This document shows, in pieces, positions 24,617 to 36,580 of a stretch of 64,000 nt of DNA. Where the stretch lies: contig OZ010616.1 in assembly GCA_963932145.1 (NCBI GenBank), positions 49,644,053 to 49,708,052 of the forward strand. The letters are read 5' to 3'. Position 1 is the first letter of the stretch; every line of letters starts with the position of its first letter. Position numbers and translations under genes: made by a program. The DNA is from Acanthosepion lycidas (Eukaryota > Mollusca > Cephalopoda > Sepiida > Sepiidae). The notes under the pieces are model-generated. The model searched no databases, was not told the origin of the DNA, and worked only from the letters and a program-made list of their open reading frames with translations.

Positions 24617-26469
24617 GTTGGTCAGTTTGGCAATTTATGTTTCAGTATCGATTTCCAGTTTTGTTTTCTTTTATACCGCGGTTTTTGATTCGGTTTTTAA
24701 TTTAGTATTTTTGTTTTCTAAGGATGTCATTCATTTTCTTATGTAATGATAGCATTTCCAGTCGATATCTGATTTCATTTGAGATTGATAATACTTAATC
24801 TGTTCAAATTGCAATATCTTGTGTATTTCTGGTCCAATCTTAAAAATATTCATATGGCTGGAAAGGAAATAATATAATCTTTCTAAATATGTAATTTGTA
24901 TGTTCTTTTGTTCATTGAATCATTTTTAAAAGCAAGTTAAAAAGGTATTGCTTTGACCAGCTGGAATTGCAATTTTTTATTTTTATTTTTTTTACTTAGA
25001 AATTTTACAGATCAGTGACCAATCTTTATCAATATTCCTGAAATAGTACACTCAATTATGAGACAACTTAAACTACAACCAGGAAGATATTCATTTCTTC
25101 TCTAACCTGAGGACAAGGAAGTGAATTCCTTCAAAAATTATAAAGTTAGCAAAAAAAAAACAGCAATTCTTTTCTGGTACACCAATCAACTGTTATTGTG
25201 GTTTTGCAAATAAATTTCCTCTAAACAAGGAACAAGAGTTCTTTTCCCCTAAATAAATATGTTTTTATCTAGCAAATTCACCTAAAATTAAATATTAAAA
25301 ATAATTTAAAGCTTTTAATTTCATTTTTAGAATGTGTAGGTTTCCAAGTCTGTGAGTATCAACCGTTCTTTTTTAGATACACATTTTAAAAATCAAATTA
25401 AAAATTATTTTAATCATTTTAATATATAATCATAAGTGTATTCTCTAGATAAAACCATAAAGATATTTGTAAAAATAAAATGAATTAATTTTCCTTGTTT
25501 AGAAGAATTTTATAGGCAAAACAGTGACAAACACCCACTGAACATTAGTGGCTAAAAAAGAAAAATTTTTTTGAAAGTGTTTATGAAAAAAAAATTTCAT
25601 TTACAACTATCACCTATCTAACTATCTTACCTAACTTTTCACCTATCTTACATCATGGCTAAATTGACTGTGTGTTTTATCATTTTTAAAATTCTCCGTT
25701 ATATTTTCAATTTAGTTTATGAGCAGGAAACAACACAAATGTTGTTTGTTAATGCTTTTTTGACAAAAACTATAATTTTTTTACTTTGTTTATTAAAGCA
25801 GAATTAGTTCTTACAATTAGATCAACCCATCCTTGAAATCCTTATTGGTTCAATGTTTTCAAAATTGTCTATAGATGTGTAAATCTGTTCCAGAATTCTT
25901 TAGATTTATCTGGATGTCTTTTATGATTGATTTTCTGTTGGCTGAAACTTCCCTTGTGATTTTAATCATTTCATATATTGGAATCTTCCCTGGACAATAC
26001 ATTTTTGCACATGTTAATACAGTATCAATTTATTCCCATTTATTGAAGGTAGATAAGACAGTAAAACAGTGTAGTCAAACTGTTTGGAAATTTTCTTGTA
26101 GTATTCCCCAGGTTAATAAGCCTTAATCAATTCCTTTTTCAGATTTTTAGAGTGTTCTTTAGTTTAAGTCATGATTTCAAAAATGCATATTTTTAAACTA
26201 AATTTATATATATCTTCTAAAATAATGTTAAACATTACAAGAAACTTTAAGAATGACTCACTTTTAGCTTTTTTTATTGCTTAATATACTATCCAACTTA
26301 TTTTCCAGTGAGTTTAAAATACTTATAAAAAATCTATTGTTGCTGATTATGAAAATAATAATATTCTCTTTTATTTATTATTAATTCAAATATATACCTG
26401 TTTTATCAACACTATTTAAGTAGATAAATGTCATCAAAATATGGAAAATAATGGTTGAATACTTTGCAT

Positions 26470-26473
<4 letters not shown>

Positions 26474-26540
<67 letters not shown>
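26474..26540. repeat. (GT)n(AT)n microsatellite
   Basis: A short GT block runs into an AT block. Confidence 0.95.
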
Positions 26541-26543
<3 letters not shown>

Positions 26544-26712
26544 ACGGAAATTTATAAAACAGGATCTTTTCATTCATAAACAGATTCGGGGTTTTTGTAT
26601 ATTATTGAATTGTTCGTGAAGATGCATTTCTCGCCATTTAATCATTAACCTTTGTATTTGTTTTATGTGTGAATAATTCATGAATTTGTAAATTAATTGC
26701 ACCTTTATTGAA

Positions 26713-26718
<6 letters not shown>

Positions 26719-26764
<46 letters not shown>
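26719..26764. repeat. (AT)n microsatellite at PLE 3' end
   Basis: A pure AT array directly at the 3' end of the minus-strand PLE. Confidence 0.95.
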
Positions 26765-26768
<4 letters not shown>

Positions 26769-26840
26769 ATTTCTCCGAATTAATCAGTAGAGAGACAATA
26801 TTTATGAATAAAAATGACAATAGGAAAACTGGTAATTGCT

Positions 26841-26871
26841 GACGCGTTTCGTCCAATGTGGACTTTATCAA
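26841..26871 (-). ncRNA. hammerhead-like motif in PLE tail
   Basis: On the minus strand: TTGATAA, an extra A, a GTCC/GGAC stem with ACATT loop, then GAAACGCGTC. The GGACGAAACGC part is like known hammerhead ribozymes of retroelements. The CUGANGA core is altered (TTGATAA), so it is probably inactive. The same motif is repeated inverted at 27402-27433. Confidence 0.5.
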
Positions 26872-27401
26872 AGCAAAATACAAAAATGAAATTAAATGAA
26901 CAAAGTAACTAATAAAAACAAAAACAGAATGTACCTAGCAACTGGAATGTAGAGAAACGCTATTTTCATATTTTTAACTGAAAAATAACGTCAGTAATTG
27001 TCACGTGTGGAGAATATTGTCATAATTGTGTTGATGTATTCAACCATTTTCTTTTGATTTTATGAATCTGTTGTGTATATTTGTTTGTAAGAGCATTAAT
27101 TTTGTTAAGAAAGGTGAAATAGGGAAAAAACCTGGGCGTAGATTAATATTTGGGTAGTTTACTATGGCGGCACTCTCCAGAATTTTCCTTCTGAGTGAGT
27201 TATTTTCTTTTTTTATGAGTGTAGCATTTTTAAAATCAAAATTATGGTTGAATTTATTTCTATGTATGACTAGTGCATTAGCCAAGTTGTTTTTTGTGAG
27301 GTCTCTTTTGTGCTCATAAATGCGTTTTCTCAAACTTCTACTTGTTTCTCCAATGTTTTTATTAGTTACTTTGTTCATTTAATTTCATTTTTGTATTTTG
27401 C

Positions 27402-27433
27402 TTTGATAAAGTCCACATTGGACGAAACGCGTC
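27402..27433 (+). ncRNA. hammerhead-like motif, inverted copy
   Basis: This is the identical motif on the plus strand, carried by the inverted tail arm. Confidence 0.5.
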
Positions 27434-27491
27434 AGCAATTACCAGTTTTCCTATTGTCATTTTTATTCATAAATATATATATATATATATA

Positions 27492-28651
27492 GGTTGGAAA
27501 GAAAGTTCTGTTGCATTTGAAAAGTAACCATTGCTTCATTGGTCTTAATAAATATATTTAATCAAGAAAACATTTCACCTCATTATTAAAAACATAATCC
27601 CATCTATCTGGCAAATTGTTGATCCATTGGTTGTAAAATTATTCAAGTTTCAATGTAAAGAAACAATCAGTTTTAACCTCTTCATGGTTGATAACTGACT
27701 TTCCATCTAAAAATGTTGCAATAATCTAAATGGATGAGTCATATAGAGCAAGGTCAGGAAAGTAAGGATGATGGGGTAAAACTTTCATATTTAGTGCCAT
27801 AATTTGATCCTGGGTGACTTAGGTAACATGTGGTCATGCATTATCATGACAGAGCAATGTCTTAATGATTAAACAATAACAGATGCCTCCAGTTGACAAC
27901 AATACTTCTGTTTTTTTTAGTTTAGTACTACATGATATATTAAGCCCTTCATATCCCACCAAATACAGAGTGTAACATTTTTTGTATGTGGTTTGGGGAT
28001 GAAGTGCCCTTTTTTAATGGTTGCTAACAGTTGTCATTTTTGTTAAATATGATTATAGATAATTCACTTTTCATCATCAGTGATGATTCTACCCAGGAAA
28101 AGGTTCAGTAGAAAATCTACTCTTCAACGATGAGCAGAGGGCAACTCCTTGATTAAACTGATGAGTCAGATGATGAGGTGCCCATTGACTAAGTATAGAC
28201 ACTTTTCCAAGTTCATAAAAGTATTTTATGATCAAAAATATGACTTATATTAAATTGTTTTGCTAATTTTCATGCTTGAGATTTTCCTTAATTACAGTTT
28301 ATAGAAGCTCAACAGAACTTGTCATCAAGCTTGAGGGGAAACTTACAAAAAAAAATTCCTGATTGAAAATGACCAAACCATCACTGACATATTCAGACAC
28401 TTAAAACTTTATTTTTATTGACAGAATAAATATTTTTTTGCTAAAGAGCCCTTTTTGAATTTATGCAGCATGCAGATATGGATCTGATCTAAATTCATTT
28501 TAATAGGGTAAAACTGATACAAAAATTTACCCACAATTTAAATAAATCGGCAATAAATTATTAGAAAATTAATGGCTATTTTATTGTAAGTAGTGAAAAG
28601 GTACAATCAAAGTGGTCATGTCAAGAATGTAGCAGGAATTTATTTCCAACT
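27492..28651 (-). mobile_element. decayed mariner transposon
   Basis: The transposase is on the minus strand and broken by stops. Landmarks are FLGRIITDDEK (the first catalytic Asp region, like ITGDEKW), a CHDNA-type stretch (like HDNARPH), and VLPHHPYFPDLALYDS (like PPYSPDLAPSDY). The left end GGTTGGAAAGAAAGTTCTG and the reverse complement of the right end, AGTTGGAAATAAATTCCTG, form TIRs. The left flank ends in TA. The size of about 1.16 kb is near the usual 1.3 kb, so it lacks little but is inactive. Confidence 0.8.
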
Positions 28652-29037
28652 TTGTGTGTGTGCTAAAGATGCATAGTTTATTTGTAATATTAAATAATTA
28701 TTAGAAATAAAAAAAATTTAAGTAAAACTAATAAATGAGCTGAATTTACCATTTATAATCTGCATATTCTTAGTAAAGGACAACAGGAACATGATTTATA
28801 TATATTCACCTTTTGTATGTTATCTATTCAAGCCAATATAAAAGTCCAGTTTATTGATTTAGATCAAAACGTCATCTGAAGTCATATTTGTGACACGATT
28901 ATATTTACTGATCCTAAACCAAACTATTAATAAGGATGGAATTGTATTGGGCTTGAAAGTCAATTTACCCTACTTGAACTTATATTTCATTTAATTTTAT
29001 ATTTCTTATATTTATATTAAATCATATTTCATAAATA

Positions 29038-29077
29038 GAAGATATCAATATCCAATGAAATGGATATTGATATCTTC
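29038..29077. repeat. perfect 17-bp hairpin
   Basis: The arms 29038-29054 and 29061-29077 are exact reverse complements with a 6-base loop. Confidence 0.95.
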
Positions 29078-29082
29078 CTTGT

Positions 29083-29118
29083 TTTCCCTTTCACTATATT
29101 TCAATAGTGAAAGGGAAA
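29083..29118. repeat. perfect 14-bp hairpin
   Basis: The arms 29083-29096 and 29105-29118 are exact reverse complements with an 8-base loop. It lies 5 bases after the previous hairpin. Confidence 0.95.
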
Positions 29119-29499
29119 CAAATTCAAGTTCTATGGAAGTAGAATTGTTTGTTAACAGTTTATTAGTCCTCTCTCTTGTCAAAGCTCAATTGAGGATGAG
29201 ATGGGGAGCTAGAACATCTGTCATTACCTCCTCATCATACCATTTCAGTAATTTACTAATTCAAATATCAGTCTGACACAGTGTAGGTATAACAGGTCAA
29301 AGGTTGGAAGCAAGGATCAATCAGTATATACCAGCTAATATTCACACGGTTAAGGTAGACAATTTGTGTAGGTTTATGAATATAACTGGTTTGCCAATAG
29401 CTGAACAGTTGTTACAAAACCAGCAATGTGTCTGGTCTCACAACAAATACGTTCTGAGGACTGAGCAAGACAAATTCTGAATTTCATTTGAAGGTGTTA

Positions 29500-30060
29500 G
29501 AATCAATTTATATTAAGTCTTACCAGCCATTTCTGTAAGCAGAAGGGGTCATTATTAGGCTTAAATGTGATTAGCCTGTACTTGTTATATATTTTATATA
29601 AAATTTAGTCTTCAGTGTTTATTTTTAGTTGCTGTTCACTTTTCTTGTTTTCAACAAAGTTAAACTGGTTTAGCTGCTGTTTTGTTAATTGTGTTTTGAT
29701 ATTACCATTTACAGTAATGTTATTCTTATTTTAACATGTCCATTTTTATCACTTTAAATATGTTCTTTTCTAATATATATTTTGCTTCAATAGGATTTCC
29801 ATATTATGTATACTTTCAATAAATTGTCACATTGACTCATTTACTGACTAGACTCACTAAGTGTTGTAAAGTTAGACTATTTTATTCTAAGGAACTATTT
29901 TGGCTAAACAGTGAACACTGACTTGTTTGGGTATTTTAAGAACAGTCTTTAACATTTTCACTTTGATTTACTGACAGTTTTAATGGTATTACAGTTTTAT
30001 GTTGAATAAAGCCTTATAATGAGTTGTGTGTTCTCTCTATTATTGCAATTTATTCAACAT
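29500..30060 (+). mobile_element. possible gypsy 5' LTR and leader
   Basis: This sequence lies just upstream of a gypsy gag remnant. It contains GAATAAAGCC near 30004, a possible LTR polyadenylation signal. The left edge is not defined. Confidence 0.3.
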
Positions 30061-30117
30061 AAAAGTATTCAAAGGATCTTTACTTTGAACCAACTGCAGA
30101 CTTTTGCAAGAATAATG

Positions 30118-30640
30118 GAATGATTACTTAGACCAGAGAGGCTTGACTGTGGCCCCAGTTCAGAAAGTTCCAAACAATTATGGGAACATTCAAAATTTTC
30201 TTCTATTTATATCAAACAGTGGCAGAAAGAACTTAACAAATTTTGTCTCCTTCAGGATTTACAGCACCATTTTTAGAATGCACAATGTATGAAAAGGCCA
30301 GCAATGTTTTACAGTCACAGTTTGTTAAAAAAACCCACTAGTTGGAGGTTAGCAAACAGAAGAGTCCTTGGATTAATATTTTCAGGCTCTGAAAATTTTA
30401 AGCAAGAATTACAATTTTAGAGCAGTGACTGCAACATATCAGGACAAACACATTCAAAAGATGCCTTCATTGATAGTTTGTGGTCTCCTTTTATCCATCA
30501 ACGATTATGGGAAAATAGTCCAACTTCACAACATCTTCCCACCCCTCTCAAAAGAATACTTATTTTACTTCTGGATTTTAGCAGTTCTAAATTTTTGTAA
30601 TGCTACAAGACATATTTTGCTACAGAGTTTATGCTACTGA
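30118..30640 (+). mobile_element. decayed Ty3/gypsy gag
   Basis: One frame with two TAG stops reads RPERLDCGPSSESSKQLWEH near its start and later DAFIDSLWSPFIHQRLWEN. These match gypsy gag landmarks (RPERL..., RDAFI.GL.S..IRQRLLEN). No zinc knuckle or pol follows, so it is truncated after gag. Confidence 0.65.
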
Positions 30641-30758
30641 CAATAACTGAATGTCATATAAAACACATTTTATTTTTACTCTAAATTTTTACTAAATAGT
30701 GTGTATGTGTGTACAAATTTCATAATCCATCTGTTACCTTAAAATTATACAAAAAGAT

Positions 30759-30776
30759 TTTTTTTTTTTTTTTTAA
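30759..30776. repeat. poly-T run
   Basis: About 18 consecutive T. Confidence 0.85.
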
Positions 30777-30894
30777 GTTTATCAGATATGAGATTTTGCT
30801 TTGAGTAATTTTCAATCAATGGTAATGTCTAAAAAAATGAATAAGAATTTTTTACTTATATTCTTAGGCCTAAAAAATTTTAATATTTTTTGTG

Positions 30895-31125
30895 CTTAAG
30901 ATTTGGATTGGGGAATCGGAGAGCTAAGTCCAAATTCAAGCCAAGTTCATTACATTTATTCACTTAAGTACTAATGCCACCACCGCTCCCCATTTATGAG
31001 TAAATAGCAGGACAGACTGGGTTCTATAGTCTTGGGTGGCAATGGATCTAGGAAAAAGTAAACTCTGAATTCAAAACTGTATGTGGCCCTGGTGAAGCAC
31101 ATATTATGCAGCTATGGAAAGATCA
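30895..31125 (+). mobile_element. SINE-like repeat, copy 2
   Basis: CCAAATTCAAGCC (B-box-like), AGTTCATTACATTTATTCAC, then GACAGACTGGGTTCTATAG and GTGGCCCTGGTGAAGCACAT. These are shared with the minus-strand copies at 22.3 and 58.7 kb. Confidence 0.55.
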
Positions 31126-31832
31126 TTCACATTGACTCAATGTTCTTGACTACAAATTGATTTTGTACTTAAGTTGATCTTTTTCATTATGAACTTGAAT
31201 TTTTCTTTGATATCATAGTGTACATTTTATTTTTGTAATCTTTAACTGATATATGAGTATATATCAGTATATCAAATGTGAAACTTTGTATGAGTTAACT
31301 TTGTACTAAGGTTAAATTTACATATTTATTTACAATTATGAATTTGACTCTAATACTAACCCTGCTACTCCATTTGACAGACAAATCAAGTCAAATGACT
31401 TTTTTCCTATTATTCAGTGTAGGGCTAGTAAAGTTTAATAACTTTATCACTACCTCCACAGACAACAAATATTTCTGTTTATAACAACTTGTTTAAATCA
31501 TGATTTAAAGTTGATTTTTGACAAGCTTTTGATATCTTGTATCTGTACATTTCAGTCTATCTGTGTATTTGTAAAATCAGTCTATTAGAATTTTCCCAAA
31601 TATATTTGTCTTTATTTGTTGCAAGTGTGAATCCTCCCCATTCCCTTTGTAGTAAAAAGTAAGTTCCATTCAGATAGATACTTCCTAAGAAATTTCCAGG
31701 ATGACTTTTTCCTAATCACTACAATCTTGAATTCTCCGAGTCTAGGAGTAACTGTTATCTTTCTTGTATAATCCCATGAACTTCACTTTTTGCTTTTTCT
31801 CACACAGCACCACACACTGCCTTAAGGTAAAA

Positions 31833-31892
<60 letters not shown>

Positions 31893-31912
31893 GTGTGTGT
31901 GTATATATATAT
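31833..31912. repeat. (AT)n microsatellite with short GT block
   Basis: A long AT array with an ATGTGTGTGT interruption near its right end. Confidence 0.95.
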
Positions 31913-32551
31913 GCTCTGAAATAACGGAATGTAATGATACAAAATCAAACTAATTGTATAATAGAAAAAAAATCGAATGGCATTTTTTGAAATTTTTAGT
32001 GCATGAAACATAAAATTCTTTGATTATATTTTTTGTCTTTTCAATTTGTTGAAGCTAATTGAAATTTGTTGGGAATTAATAAATTCCTTTTGAATTTTTG
32101 TTGAAGCTTAAGTCTTATAAAATTTGATAAATTATGTACCCTACTGATGCGATGCAAAGATACAGACTTTTTTTTTCTTTAAAGATTTAAGGCCTTCTTT
32201 ACCTCTTATAGGATTCCAATAAAACACAGATCAACTGAACAATATCACCAAGCATTTGCATAATGCTACACATTTATTTAAAGCTAAGACAATATTTCAG
32301 CTTCAGTTCATTTCAAATAAATTTATTTTTTAAAGTAAATATATTTTTAAAATTATAATTATAAATATTAAAAAGAATAGAAATAATGTGATTATAATAA
32401 AATATGTTAATTATGAAGAAATACTTTTGGCTAATTTAGTGTGTAGCATTCTATCTAGAGCAATTATTGTAATAGGAATAATTAAAATTTACTCTTTTCC
32501 AGAAGTTAACTCAGTGTTTTGTGATTCCTCACTCATCACAGCCCAGACAAG

Positions 32552-32612
32552 AATGATTGTATTAATTATTACAGAATAAATGATTATTTCTGTAATAATT
32601 AATACAATTATT
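32552..32612. repeat. inverted repeat, 25-bp arms, one mismatch
   Basis: The arms 32552-32576 and 32588-32612 surround an 11-base spacer. A weaker match extends outward for about 30 more bases. Confidence 0.85.
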
Positions 32613-33020
32613 TTTATCTTGGTCCTAATAACTGAGGAATCATTAAACTCTATTTCTGAAACAATAAATAAACTAATTATTTACATTGTTCAGGCTGTTG
32701 TCCTCATCTTTGTTGCCATATTAACACTGTTTCAGGAGTTGTATGCTCCAACCTTCTTCAGGTAATTGGAATTTTGAATCAAATCCTTTATTTTGTCCGC
32801 TGTTCTAGTTCATCATGCCATGCCTCTTCCAGATATCTCAGTATCAGTTTTTTCCCTTATATTACAATGTTTGTTTGTTTGTTTTATTTATTTATTTTTT
32901 TCCAGTAATTTTCTCTGTCTATTATTTCAACCTCATTCCACAGGGGCAATGATCTCCCTTTTCCCTCCATATATGAATATGGCAACAAACATGAGGTCAA
33001 CAGTCCAAACACTGTAAATA
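32600..33020 (-). mobile_element. LINE remnant related to 4.24-4.7 kb
   Basis: TGTTGTCCTCATCTTTGTTG, CAGGAGTTGTATGCTCCAAC and TTCTTCAGGTAATTGGAATT align closely with 4273-4400, the 5' part of the minus-strand LINE there. No intact frame remains. Confidence 0.6.
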
Positions 33021-33292
33021 ATTACAATACCTCATCTCAGAAATATAGACAAAATAAACTAACATTTAAGCATTATTTTTTTCATTTTTTTTTTTTTTTA
33101 CTTGAATTTATTTCAACTTTCTGTAAAATTTCATCATTTTCACTTCAAATTTTTATTTTGTTACAATATATGTAAGACACCAATTGTCATATCTTGTTTC
33201 ATATTTTGGATATGAATAGAAATTTAATAATGTAAGTAATAGTTGTTGAATTTTCTTTCTCTCTCTCTCTCCCCTACTCCTATTTTTTTTAG

Positions 33293-33448
33293 GTGGGCCA
33301 TATTCTGTTTTTGCTGGACGTGATGCATCAAGAGCATTGTCTATTTTCTCAGTCAGTCAATCTGCCATCAAAGATGATTATGATGACTTGAGTGATCTTA
33401 CATCTGCTGAAATGAATCGAATACTGGAATGGGAATTGCAATTAACGG
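33293..33448 (+). CDS. PGRMC: PGRMC-type membrane haem protein, coding exon 2
   Basis: This exon holds the core of the b5-like domain, residues 104 (split codon) to 155 plus one base. It is preceded by a long polypyrimidine tract (CT and T runs from about 33251) and AG at 33291-33292, and followed by the donor GTAAGT at 33449. It reads GGPYSVFAGRDASRALSIF and then DDYDDLSDLT. Tyr107 in GPYSVF matches human Tyr113, the haem axial ligand of PGRMC1, at the same six-residue spacing from Tyr101. Human Cys129 is replaced by Ser123, so a disulfide at that position is not available. The exon is 156 bases with phase 1 at both ends, so exon 1 and exon 3 are also in phase with each other. This exon is too short to stand out as an open frame and was found from the domain sequence and splice sites. 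Confidence 0.95.
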
Positions 33449-33661
33449 GTAAGTAGTGATAATCAGTTTTTATTTGATTACCTTTTCTTTTAAACTATTT
33501 ATCAATTTGATTTTTTATATCGTTTTCTTATGCTATTTCTTTTATGTTTCTGAATTGATTTGATTTGTTTTTTATGGCTTATCAACTTTTTGCAAGTTAT
33601 TTAAAGTGAAAAAATGTTTTTTAGATTGTGGATGATAATAATTTACTGGTAGTCTTACTAA

Positions 33662-34089
33662 TTAACCCATAGCCAAGGGGGAGAACACAGCTGTTTGAGG
33701 TTTCCTATAGCACCACTGAACTTAAATAAAGTCAATTCAGGTTTCCTATGGTAAAAATTTTCTTTCCCAAGTGAAAATCATCACAAAAATGGCAAAAGTC
33801 ATTTTGTCACAGCTTATTTTCTCTCAAAAAATGGATTTTCATACTTTTTTAGGGGTAAAATATTGAAAAATGACTGTTTTATCATCACCTAAACTAATAT
33901 CAAGGGTAACTTTTGATCTGAACCCCATGAAACTAGGTATTTTCTGAAAGCAAAATATATATTCTTTCATTTAAAAGTAAAATTAGCTGGTGTAAATGAC
34001 TCAAAATTTTTTTCAGTGGGTAAAATGTGAAAAAATAGTGAAAATTTTTTTTGTTCTAAACAAAATATTTCCTCCATTAATGGGAAATT

Positions 34090-34120
<31 letters not shown>

Positions 34121-34250
34121 GAAATCAAAAAGACTAAATCATAATCAAACTATTTCAGGCATTGAGAGTTTTGAAGGAAATCGACATTCCTAGGGATTCA
34201 AAATGCGATAAAATCCATTGGTAAATTCAATTATGACTGCCAAGGGTTAA
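33662..34250. mobile_element. possible piggyBac-type MITE (TTAA flanks)
   Basis: TTAA-CCC at 33662 and GGG-TTAA ending at 34250 fit the piggyBac signature (TTAA duplication, ends CCC...GGG). Beyond three bases the ends do not match well, and TTAA is common in such AT-rich sequence. Confidence 0.3.
34093..34120. repeat. poly-T run, 28 bases
   Basis: An uninterrupted T run. Confidence 0.95.
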
Positions 34251-34333
34251 AAAAAAAATTGAACCTGGCCACGGAAATCTTTAGTAAAAGGCAAAAGATT
34301 TATCTGCAATTCCTAACCACCAAAAACCAAAAG

Positions 34334-34355
34334 TTTTTTTTTTTTTTTTTTTTTT
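34334..34355. repeat. poly-T run, 22 bases
   Basis: An uninterrupted T run. Confidence 0.95.
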
Positions 34356-35204
34356 CCAAAAAATAGCAGCAATAAGGAAAATTAAACCCAATTGACTTTG
34401 ACAGCTAGGTCAAAGGTCAGCCAGACAGCTAGTAATAAACGGTAAACCTTAGAACAAGTTGTAATAAAACCCACCACTCCCAGATAAAAGCAAAGAGTGA
34501 AAAAAAAAAAAAGGGTTCAGCATTACTAGGGCTTGATATAACCTATGTTTGAACAATGGCTTGGTGAGTTTTGTTTTGTTTTTAACACCCCGTGACCCGG
34601 TGATGACAACAATACTTAGCAGATGACATTGTTTTTTCGCCGCATATCTTTCGTATTTGCCATCGCCGGTCCATTTAGCCCTTCCTTTTATTCAATGATG
34701 TTCATGCCAAATGAAAGAGAAAGGAATGAATTTTGAATGCTGTTATTTTGAAGCAAAAATAAATATTTTTTCATAAAAAAAAAGGAAATTTTTTTCAGAA
34801 CATTGGGCATAATTTCTTAATGCTAACCGCTGAGTGACATTTTCCACAGCCAAATCGAAGATTAATTACCAGTGAATAATTCCATGTGAAAACAATAGCC
34901 ATCTGGATCCTATAACGTCCCCCTAAAAGGTCCAGAAGTTTACTAATTGATCGAAAACCTGTTGCACATAATTGTATTTTTCACGGTCAGTTTCCATTAT
35001 TTCATCTTGATATTATCATTTTCGGACAGCCAAGTCATCAAGGATTCAGGAAAACAGTTTGCATAGGTTTTCTTTAAGAACTTTACATTCTATGAGTTGT
35101 TAAAAATGTGACTGACGAATGAGATTTTTTTGTTGAATATTTCGTTTACGCGCCATGTTGGATTTTCCTATATGACAAAAACAAGGCTTTTAAACAGCCG
35201 TGAG

Positions 35205-35400
35205 AAGTGAATTCATACCTTTCCTATGAGTATTTTCGTGTAAGTGAATATAACAAACCCATCTGGAATTGGAACTTTCTGATTTCTAATTCCAACCCAT
35301 TACACCACTTGCACATTCAAGCTTACAGCACCTGGTATTCCCAAGCAGTCACTCATCTAGACACTGACCAGGTTCAATGTTGCTTAATTGATTAAGTGAT
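35205..35400 (-). mobile_element. SINE-like repeat, copy 3
   Basis: GAATTCATACC, GTAAGTGAATATAAC and TCTGGAATTGGAACTT align with the 58.7-kb copy. The B-box region is more diverged than in the other copies. Confidence 0.45.
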
Positions 35401-36526
35401 TGTATGAGAAGCAGTGTTTAAATATGATATGGCCATACACCTTCTGTTTCTGAAGCTCATCTTTGTAAATTCATTCATGTTTAAGGATGATTTGAATTTT
35501 CAAGTAAATCTTTTTTTTTTTTCTTTATAAATCATTTTGCATTAAATTCAAAGCCTTCAAATATTACACTTTTATGCAATTTTAATTTTATAATAACTGT
35601 CTTTCTTTTTATAAAGTCTATTATTGACTGAGTAGATTATAAAAAAATATTCTACTTTTTAAAAAGTTTACACTTTTAAATTTATGGAAGAGTAATTTTT
35701 AATTTATTGAAATACTGAAATTCTGGGATGAGGATTTATCATTATTTACATGCAGATGATTATTGTCCTCAGCAACAAAGTTGGGGACAAGACACATATA
35801 AATAATTTTAATACTTACCATATATTTCTGAGAACAAGACAACATTTAAATCCCCAAAATCACCCTTAAAAATCTGTGGTCATCCTATACTACAATTCTA
35901 AAAAAGAAATCTTAAATTCTGAGTTTGTCAGTCGGCTAAACATTGCCTCGTTGCAATAACCAATAATGTACATGAAAAGATTCACATTACTAAATAGACT
36001 GATAATAAAACCATTTCTACTTTATATATTATTGGCATAACTTCATGATAAATTGTCTATTCAAAGAATAATTCCATACCAATGAAATCAATTTATATCC
36101 ATGCATGTTCAGCTGAGAAAATGTAAACATTATGATTGCATTCACAGCAACTTTTATCTTTTGCTTAACTTAATAATCATCATGGTAGTGTTAATTACAG
36201 TAGTAATAACATTTAGGATAACATAATATTCATTTCTCATTAAAAATTCATTATCATTTTGGTATTAAATAATAACACAAGTTAGGATTACATACAATCT
36301 TTATTTTTCAAATAAAAATCCTTTTACAGTAGTTACATTTAAAACTTTTAGGATATAAAATTATTTTCCATCAAGTTATCGGTATTAATAAATAACCCTG
36401 TTACATGTATATCTAAATCCCATTGTACATTATCATACTATTATTAGTGGTATTTTGTGATTATCAATGAAGTATAAGTAAATGGCCATTAGTACACTAG
36501 ACTATTTCTAACTATTTTTGATATAG

Positions 36527-36580
36527 GAAAAGAAGAGGAAGAAGATCGATCAGTATTTGCAAGGGATCATGTCATGAAAC
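36527..36580 (+). CDS. candidate alternative exon of the PGRMC gene
   Basis: A possible 54-base exon sits inside intron 2. Upstream are a branch-like CTAAC and a pyrimidine-rich run ending in GATATAG at 36526. Downstream is a donor-like GTAAAC at 36581. The length is 18 codons, so it fits between exons 2 and 3 without shifting the frame. It would insert KEEEEDRSVFARDHVMK just before the conserved Lys-Tyr pair. The purine-rich start resembles a splicing enhancer. If the donor is skipped, the frame stays open to TAA at 36634-36636 and a polyadenylation signal AATAAA follows at 36691-36696. That would make a form lacking Lys157, Tyr158 and the acidic tail. No homologue of this insert is recognised. 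It may be a chance match, and transcript data are needed to decide. Confidence 0.35.

Larger units (their letters stand above)
26765..27476 (-). mobile_element. truncated Penelope-like element with perfect 123-bp inverted arms
   Basis: On the minus strand 27040-27353 encodes the body of a GIY-YIG endonuclease (IGETSRSLRKRIYEHKR, LESAAIVNYP). It starts inside the YIG motif. The 3' tail follows (about 26765-27039). A perfect inverted copy of part of that tail lies upstream: 27354-27476 is the exact reverse complement of 26798-26920. The open frame's first residues (MNKVTNK) come from the inverted arm, so they are not native protein. Exact arm identity suggests one insertion event and recent age. 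Confidence 0.85.

Noticed and set aside
28860-28900. Another hammerhead-like stretch (CATCTGAAGTCATATTTGTG)
   Set aside because: The GAAA part is missing and no PLE sequence surrounds it.
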